In this document: positions 59,590-64,000 of the stretch, in pieces
How the letters are laid out: every line of letters starts with the position of its first letter
Position numbering within the stretch: position 1 is the first letter of the stretch
DNA from: Halovulum sp039180525
Lineage (GTDB): Bacteria > Pseudomonadota > Alphaproteobacteria > Rhodobacterales > Rhodobacteraceae
NCBI GenBank assembly: GCA_039180525.1
Contig: JBCDDF010000005.1
Coordinates: 59,114-123,113, forward strand
Length of the DNA: 64,000 bases
Direction of reading: 5' to 3'
Notes under the pieces: model-generated
Told to the model about the DNA's origin: nothing
Database searches by the model: none
Seen by the model: only the letters and a program-made list of their open reading frames with translations
Translations under genes and position numbers: made by a program

Positions 59590-60020
59590 CCGGGCCCCAA
59601 CCCCGCCAGGGCCGCGCGAAACGCGCCTGGCAGCGGGGTCGGTCGTCGGGTCTGGCTGTCGACATAGACATGGACGAATCGCGCCTCTGCCGCCGCGGCG
59701 TCGGCCTGCGCGCGGAACAGCCCGACCTCGTACTGCACCGAGGAGTTGCCGATGCGCGACACCCGCAGCCCGGCCACAACGTCATCGGGAAAGCCTAGCG
59801 ACTCATGGAAAACGCAAGAGGTTTCGACCACCAGCCCCACCACCGGCCCGTCGGGGATGGGTAAGGTGCCGGTGTCGATGATCCAACCGTTCACGGCCGC
59901 GTCCACATATTCGTAATAGACGGCGTTGTTCATATGGCCGTAGACGTCGTTGTCCCGCCAACGCGTGGTCATGGTGCGGAAATGGGCGTACTCGGTACGG
60001 GTCTTGCGCGGGCGCGGCAT
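59586..60020 (-). CDS. Acyl-CoA thioesterase, hotdog fold (YbgC/4HBT-like)
   Basis: The 144-residue protein has the hotdog thioesterase motif R-W-R-D-N-D-V-Y-G-H-M-N-N-A-V-Y at about residues 20-36, with the catalytic Asp in D-V-Y-G-H. It would hydrolyse acyl-CoA or aromatic acyl-CoA thioesters. The start at 60020 (M-P-R-P-R-K-T) begins at the conserved part; a much longer upstream extension is unlike the family. Its end overlaps the DUF3572 gene's end. Confidence 0.82.
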   Translation of the reverse strand: MPRPRKTRTEYAHFRTMTTRWRDNDVYGHMNNAVYYEYVDAAVNGWIIDTGTLPIPDGPVVGLVVETSCVFHESLGFPDDVVAGLRVSRIGNSSVQYEVGLFRAQADAAAAEARFVHVYVDSQTRRPTPLPGAFRAALAGLGPG

Positions 60021-60088
60021 GGGATCTCTCTGCTTGGGGGCCTGTGCCCGGACCGCGCACAGACTAAGCCCGCGCAGGAGTTTCGCCA

Positions 60089-60859
60089 ATGACATCGCCA
60101 GTGACATCGCCAACGACATCGATTGAAGCCGTGTTGTTCGACAAAGACGGCACATTGTTCGACTTCCACAAGACCTGGGCACCCTGGACAGCGGGTTTCA
60201 TCCGCGACTTCACCCGCAATCAGGCAGAGGCCGCGGCGCTGGCACAGGCGATGCGCTTCGATTTGGGGCAGATGGCGTTTCGCCCCGACAGCCCGCTGGT
60301 GGCCGGCACGATGGAACTTTGGGTGCAGGCCATCCGCACCGTCCGACCTGAGGAGAATGCGGCGGATCTTCTGCGACGCCTGGCGGCTGACACGGCCGCC
60401 GCGCCGCAGGCGCCGGCCGCAGATCTGCGACCGCTGCTGACCGATCTGAAGCGCCGCGGTCTGACGCTGGGCGTGGCGACGAATGACAGCGAGGCGCCGG
60501 CACGGGCGCATCTGGCGGCGGCGGGGATCAGCGACATGTTCGATTTCGTCGCCGGCTATGACAGCGGTCATGGCGCAAAGCCCGAACCGGGCATGCTGCT
60601 GGCCTTTGCCGAACGCCTGAACCTGGGGCCGGGGGCGGTCGCGATGGTCGGGGACAGCACCCACGATCTGCGCGCCGCGGCGGCGGCGGGCATGCGCCCG
60701 GTGGCGGTACTGACCGGGCCCGCGCCGCAGGCCGATCTGGAACCCTTGGCCGAGGTAGTGCTGCCCTCGATCGCAGCCCTGCCCGACTGGTTGCAGGCCG
60801 GGAATGCGACCGCGGGCATGTCGCAAACAGCCATGAACCGGAACGTTCCGCCGGTTTGA
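60089..60859 (+). CDS. HAD family phosphatase
   Basis: The 256-residue HAD hydrolase has motif I V-L-F-D-K-D-G-T-L (nucleophile Asp and acid/base Asp), motif II in V-A-T-N-D, motif III Lys in G-A-K-P-E-P, and motif IV V-G-D-S-T-H-D. It resembles phosphoglycolate phosphatase-like enzymes of the HAD subfamily I. The first codons read T-S-P-V-T-S-P because of a 12-base repeat at the start. GCAGGAG precedes the ATG. Confidence 0.83.
   Translation: MTSPVTSPTTSIEAVLFDKDGTLFDFHKTWAPWTAGFIRDFTRNQAEAAALAQAMRFDLGQMAFRPDSPLVAGTMELWVQAIRTVRPEENAADLLRRLAADTAAAPQAPAADLRPLLTDLKRRGLTLGVATNDSEAPARAHLAAAGISDMFDFVAGYDSGHGAKPEPGMLLAFAERLNLGPGAVAMVGDSTHDLRAAAAAGMRPVAVLTGPAPQADLEPLAEVVLPSIAALPDWLQAGNATAGMSQTAMNRNVPPV
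60091..60122. repeat. 12-base short tandem repeat at the HAD start codon
   Basis: GACATCGCCA with two varying bases repeats almost exactly at 60091, 60103 and 60115 (the third copy partial). It lies within the first dozen codons of the HAD gene and in the gap upstream of the thioesterase gene. A change in copy number would keep the frame. Confidence 0.8.
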
Positions 60860-60870
60860 CTGGCGGGATC

Positions 60871-62442
60871 ATGACCCGACCCGATACGCTTTCCCGCCAA
60901 TCCCGCCGCGCCGGCGGCCATGCCGCCAATGCGCGCCGCGCCACGGCGCTGGCGATCGAGCAGATGCCCTGGGGTCCGCCGGTCAACACAGACCGCCCCA
61001 CCGAGCCGCTGGATGCAGAGGGGGTGCAGGCGATCCACAATGCCGCGATGCGGGTCATGGAGGAGATCGGCATCGATTTCCTCAACGAAGAGGCCAAGCA
61101 GGTGCTGCGCCGCGCCGGATGCGCCGTCGCCGCCGAGGGCGACACCGTGCGGATGGACCGCACCTGGGTGATGGAGATGCTGGGTCATGTGCCGTGCGAA
61201 TTTACCATCACCCCGCGCAACCCCGATCGCGCGCTGACGATCGGCGGCCGCCACATGGCCTTTGTCAACGTCTCCTCGCCACCCAACGCGATGGATCTGG
61301 ACCGCGGCCGGCGCGTTGGTGATTTTGAAAGCTTCAGCGATTTCCTGAAGCTGACCCAGTATTTCAACTGCATCCATGTCGCCGGCGGCTATCCGGTGGA
61401 GCCGGTCGACATCCACGCCTCGGTCCGGCATCTGGACTGCCTGTTCGCCAAGCTGACCCTGACCGACAAGGTCTGCCATGCCTATTCGCTGGGCTCGGAA
61501 CGGGTGGAGGACGTGCTGGAGATGGCGCGCATCGCCAGCGGCCTGCCGGAAGACGCGTTCTTCGCCCAGCCGCGGATCTATACCAACATCAACTCGTCCA
61601 GCCCGCTGAAACACGATTGGCCGATGCTGGATGGCGCGATGCGCTTTGCCCGGCGCGGCCAGCCGGTCGTCATCACGCCGTTCACGCTCGCCGGAGCCAT
61701 GGCGCCGGTGACCATGGCCGGCGCGGTGGTGCAATCGTTGGCCGAGGGGCTGGCCGCAATCGCGCTGTTGCAGGCGATCAATCCCGGGACGCCGGTCGTG
61801 TTCGGTAGCTTCACCTCGAATGTGGACATGAAGTCCGGCGCGCCCGCCTTCGGCACGCCCGAATACATGCGCGCCACGCAGATGACCGGGCAGATGGCGC
61901 GGTTCTATGGGATCCCGTTGCGCGCCTCCAACGCCTGTGCGGCGAATGCGCCGGACGGGCAGGCGATGTGGGAAAGCCTGAATTCCGTTTGGGCCGCGGT
62001 GCAGTCGGGCGTGAACCTGGTCTATCACGCCGCCGGCTGGCTGGAGGGCGGTCTGATCGCCTCTTACGAGAAGTTCGTGATGGATTGCGAAGTGCTGCAA
62101 CAGGTGCAGCGGTATTTCGACCCCGCACTGACGCAGGTGGATGCCGATGCGTTGGCCGTCGATGCGATTGCCGAGGTCGGCCCGAACGGTCATTTCTTCG
62201 GCGCCGCGCATACGCAGGCCCGATATACAAAGGCGTTCTACGCCCCCTTCCTCAGCGACTGGCGCAATTACGAGGCCTGGTCAGAGGCCGGCGGCGCCTG
62301 GACGGCGGAACGCGCGAACGCGACCTGGAAATCGATCCTGGCCGATTACTCTGCGCCGCCGATGGATCCCGGTATCCGCGAGGAACTCAGCGATTTCGTC
62401 GCCCGCCGCAAATCCGAAGGTGGCGCGCCGACCGATTTCTGA
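60871..62442 (+). CDS. MttB-family (trimethylamine methyltransferase-like) protein without pyrrolysine
   Basis: The 523-residue protein belongs to the MttB superfamily, whose members transfer methyl groups from trimethylamine, glycine betaine or similar quaternary amines to a corrinoid protein. It has no in-frame amber codon, so it is the non-pyrrolysine type. Typical blocks are I-T-P-F-T-L-A-G-A-M-A-P-V-T and N-V-D-M-K-S-G-A-P-A-F-G-T-P-E. No corrinoid protein or reductive activator lies nearby in the window, so its partner must be elsewhere. Start at 60871 has a weak ribosome site. Confidence 0.87.
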   Translation: MTRPDTLSRQSRRAGGHAANARRATALAIEQMPWGPPVNTDRPTEPLDAEGVQAIHNAAMRVMEEIGIDFLNEEAKQVLRRAGCAVAAEGDTVRMDRTWVMEMLGHVPCEFTITPRNPDRALTIGGRHMAFVNVSSPPNAMDLDRGRRVGDFESFSDFLKLTQYFNCIHVAGGYPVEPVDIHASVRHLDCLFAKLTLTDKVCHAYSLGSERVEDVLEMARIASGLPEDAFFAQPRIYTNINSSSPLKHDWPMLDGAMRFARRGQPVVITPFTLAGAMAPVTMAGAVVQSLAEGLAAIALLQAINPGTPVVFGSFTSNVDMKSGAPAFGTPEYMRATQMTGQMARFYGIPLRASNACAANAPDGQAMWESLNSVWAAVQSGVNLVYHAAGWLEGGLIASYEKFVMDCEVLQQVQRYFDPALTQVDADALAVDAIAEVGPNGHFFGAAHTQARYTKAFYAPFLSDWRNYEAWSEAGGAWTAERANATWKSILADYSAPPMDPGIREELSDFVARRKSEGGAPTDF

Positions 62443-62503
62443 TCCGGCCTTGGCGCCGGCGCGGGGGCTGCTACCATGCCGGTCAGAAGGTTCGGAGGTT
62501 TCC

Positions 62504-63034
62504 ATGCTGCGCGCTGCCGTTCTTGCCGCCCTGATTGCCTTTCCCATGGACGCCGTTGCGCTGCCTTGGGGCAAGGCGAAGCCGCCGAAACCCAGCGAGA
62601 CGTCGCAAACCTGCACCGATGGCAAGATCTGGGATGCCACGCGCAAGACCTGCGTGAATGCCGAGGAAAGCCATCTGACCGACGATGACCGCTACGAGGC
62701 GGCGCGCGAGTTGGCGCATGCCGGACGCTACGCCGACGCGCTTACCGTGTTAGCGGCTGCGGACGACCCGGACGATCCGCGCATCCTCACCTATCGCGGC
62801 TTTGCGCATCGCAAGACCGGCGATCTGAACCGCGCGATCGGGCTCTACCGGGCGGCGCTGGTGCATGCGCCCGACAGCCACCTGACCCGGTCCTATCTGG
62901 GCCAGGGCCTGGCCGAGGCCGGCGATCTGGCCGGCGCGACGGCGCAATTGCGGGAAATCCGCGCCCGGGGCGGGCGCGACACCTGGGCCTATCAGATCCT
63001 GAAGCAAAGCCTCGCCGGCAAGGCCGCCTATTAG
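62504..63034 (+). CDS. TPR-containing exported protein
   Basis: The 176-residue protein starts with a signal peptide (L-R-A-A-V-L-A-A-L-I-A-F-P, ending A-V-A-L-P). It carries C-T-D-G-K-I-W-D and C-V-N near residues 41 and 53, then two or more TPR-type helix pairs (A-R-E-L-A-H-A-G-R-Y-A-D-A and G-D-L-N-R-A-I-G-L-Y-R). It is a periplasmic or outer-membrane-linked binding protein of unknown function. GGAGG precedes the ATG. Confidence 0.75.
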   Translation: MLRAAVLAALIAFPMDAVALPWGKAKPPKPSETSQTCTDGKIWDATRKTCVNAEESHLTDDDRYEAARELAHAGRYADALTVLAAADDPDDPRILTYRGFAHRKTGDLNRAIGLYRAALVHAPDSHLTRSYLGQGLAEAGDLAGATAQLREIRARGGRDTWAYQILKQSLAGKAAY

Positions 63035-63044
63035 GGCACCACGC

Positions 63045-63125
63045 GTCCCGGGCTCCGACCCGGGACCTCGACCCTTGCGGCGCTGCGGCGGCCGAGAGGT
63101 CCCGGCGCGGTGGCCCGGGACGCAT
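63045..63125. repeat. Head-to-head pair of GTCCCGGG palindromes
   Basis: GTCCCGGG-CTCCGA-CCCGGGAC at 63045-63066 is followed by the reverse-oriented copy whose right arm ends with CCCGGGACGC around 63114-63123. The flanks ACGCGTCCC and GGGACGCAT are near-reverse complements, as in the pair at 48941-49007. It fills the gap between the TPR gene and the next ABC gene. Confidence 0.75.
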
Positions 63126-63245
63126 GGTATCCGAGGGTGGCGGCGCGCTTGCGGTCTAGGCCGTCGCACGCGCGGCGGCGCCTTCGCCCTTGACCCGCCG
63201 CCGCGTTCGCGGTTTCGGTGCACCCATCGCAACGCCTGGACTGCC

Positions 63246-64000
63246 ATGCCCGCCATCGTGGATATCAAAGCCCTGTCGAAAACCTATGCGTCCGGCTTTC
63301 AGGCGCTGAAGTCCGTGGATTTGTCGATCGAGGACGGAGAGATCCTGGCGCTGCTCGGCCCCAATGGCGCCGGCAAGACGACCCTGATCTCCATCGTCTG
63401 CGGCATCGCCACGCCCAGCAGCGGCGCGGTCACGGTGGCCGGGCACGACATCCGAACCGACTACCGCGCCGCCCGCGCCGCGATCGGGCTGGTGCCGCAG
63501 GAAATCACGCTGGAGCCGTTCGAGACGGTGATGAACACCGTGCGCTTTTCCCGCGGCCTGTTCGGCAAGCCCGAGGACCCGGCGCTCTTGGAACACATCC
63601 TGCGCGACCTGTCGCTGTGGGAGAAGAAGGATTCGCAGATCCAGGCGCTGTCGGGCGGCATGAAACGCCGTGTGCTGATCGCCAAGGCGTTGAGCCACGA
63701 ACCCCGGATCCTGTTCCTGGACGAACCCACCGCCGGTGTGGACGTGGAATTGCGAAAGGACATGTGGCGCGTCGTCGACGCCATGCGGGCCGCGGGCACC
63801 ACGATCATCCTGACCACCCACTACATCGAAGAGGCGGAGGCCATCGCCGACCGGGTCGCCGTGATTTCCCATGGCGATATCCTGCTGGTCGAGGACAAGG
63901 CCACGCTGATGGCGCGCATGGGCCAGAAAGAGATGCGCATCGAGTTGCAACGGCCGCTGGATGCGATACCGCAGGCGCTTGCCGACTATCAGCTCGCCCG
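63246..64000 (+). CDS. yadG: ABC transporter ATPase, YadG-like (3' end outside window)
   Basis: About 251 codons of the ATPase are visible. It has Walker A G-P-N-G-A-G-K-T-T, signature L-S-G-G-M-K-R-R, Walker B I-L-F-L-D-E-P-T-A-G-V-D, and switch T-T-H-Y-I-E-E-A-E-A. This is the YadG/CcmA-like class whose membrane partner (YadH-like) is normally next. The start at 63246 (M-P-A-I-V-D) begins at the conserved N-terminus. The gene is cut by the edge, so the C-terminus and partner cannot be seen. Confidence 0.9.
   Translation, partial: MPAIVDIKALSKTYASGFQALKSVDLSIEDGEILALLGPNGAGKTTLISIVCGIATPSSGAVTVAGHDIRTDYRAARAAIGLVPQEITLEPFETVMNTVRFSRGLFGKPEDPALLEHILRDLSLWEKKDSQIQALSGGMKRRVLIAKALSHEPRILFLDEPTAGVDVELRKDMWRVVDAMRAAGTTIILTTHYIEEAEAIADRVAVISHGDILLVEDKATLMARMGQKEMRIELQRPLDAIPQALADYQLA

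Overview
The window is 64 kb of GC-rich bacterial chromosome from an alphaproteobacterium, most probably of the Rhodobacterales (Roseobacter/Paracoccaceae type). The support is gene content: a flaF/flbT flagellin cluster, a DUF1217 flagellar-neighbourhood gene, lipA near lpd, TctABC tripartite carboxylate transport, DUF1127 and DUF3572 small proteins, and a pleD-like gene. No insertion sequence, prophage, CRISPR array, rRNA or tRNA was found. Genes are tightly packed with many ATGA and TGATG start/stop overlaps.

Layout. 0-7.7 kb: DUF3500 protein, FMN-dependent L-lactate dehydrogenase, lipoyl synthase, a membrane protein, a FemAB/GNAT-like transferase, dihydrolipoyl dehydrogenase and a DUF924 protein. 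7.7-9.0 kb: a gene-poor stretch with a perfect 8-bp tandem array. 9.0-14.9 kb: a flagellar mini-cluster (flgD and fliK leftward; rod-binding FlgJ-like, FlgN-like, flagellin, flaF, flbT and DUF1217 rightward). 14.9-16.7 kb: a second gene-poor stretch. 16.7-21.3 kb: a leftward tctC-tctB-tctA-atuA-DUF4387 operon for import and use of an unknown carboxylate.

21.3-25.7 kb: a MarR regulator diverges from homogentisate dioxygenase (hmgA). The hmgA operon is decaying: fumarylacetoacetate hydrolase, an FAD aromatic monooxygenase and its DUF2783 partner survive only as shrunken, frameshifted scraps between intact hmgA, MBL-fold and DinB-like genes. 25.7-34.1 kb: a two-armed sugar or cyclitol locus. The right arm is two Gfo/Idh/MocA dehydrogenases with a TIM-barrel isomerase; the left arm is a TIM-barrel isomerase, a ribose/inositol-type ABC importer and a LacI regulator. 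Both arms carry the same 14-bp palindrome upstream, so the LacI protein probably controls both.

34.1-48.6 kb: an SDR, a methyltransferase, then an IclR-controlled alpha/beta-galactoside locus. It holds a UgpC-type ATPase, a binding protein, two permeases split by a YjbR gene, GH36 alpha-galactosidase, SDR, DgoK kinase, DgoA aldolase and GH42 beta-galactosidase. This fits uptake of galactosides, hydrolysis and oxidative De Ley-Doudoroff breakdown, with the galactonate dehydratase missing here.

48.6-64 kb: mostly housekeeping and signalling genes. They include DUF1127, divergent tesA/ybbA-ybbP, a Bax-inhibitor-1 protein, an ECF sigma/anti-sigma/periplasmic sensor trio, DUF983, NUDIX, ribosomal protein L33, GNAT, a PleD-like diguanylate cyclase with degenerate receiver domains, DUF3572, a thioesterase, a HAD phosphatase, an MttB-family methyltransferase, a TPR protein and a truncated ABC ATPase at the edge. 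GC-rich palindromes sit in several intergenic gaps.
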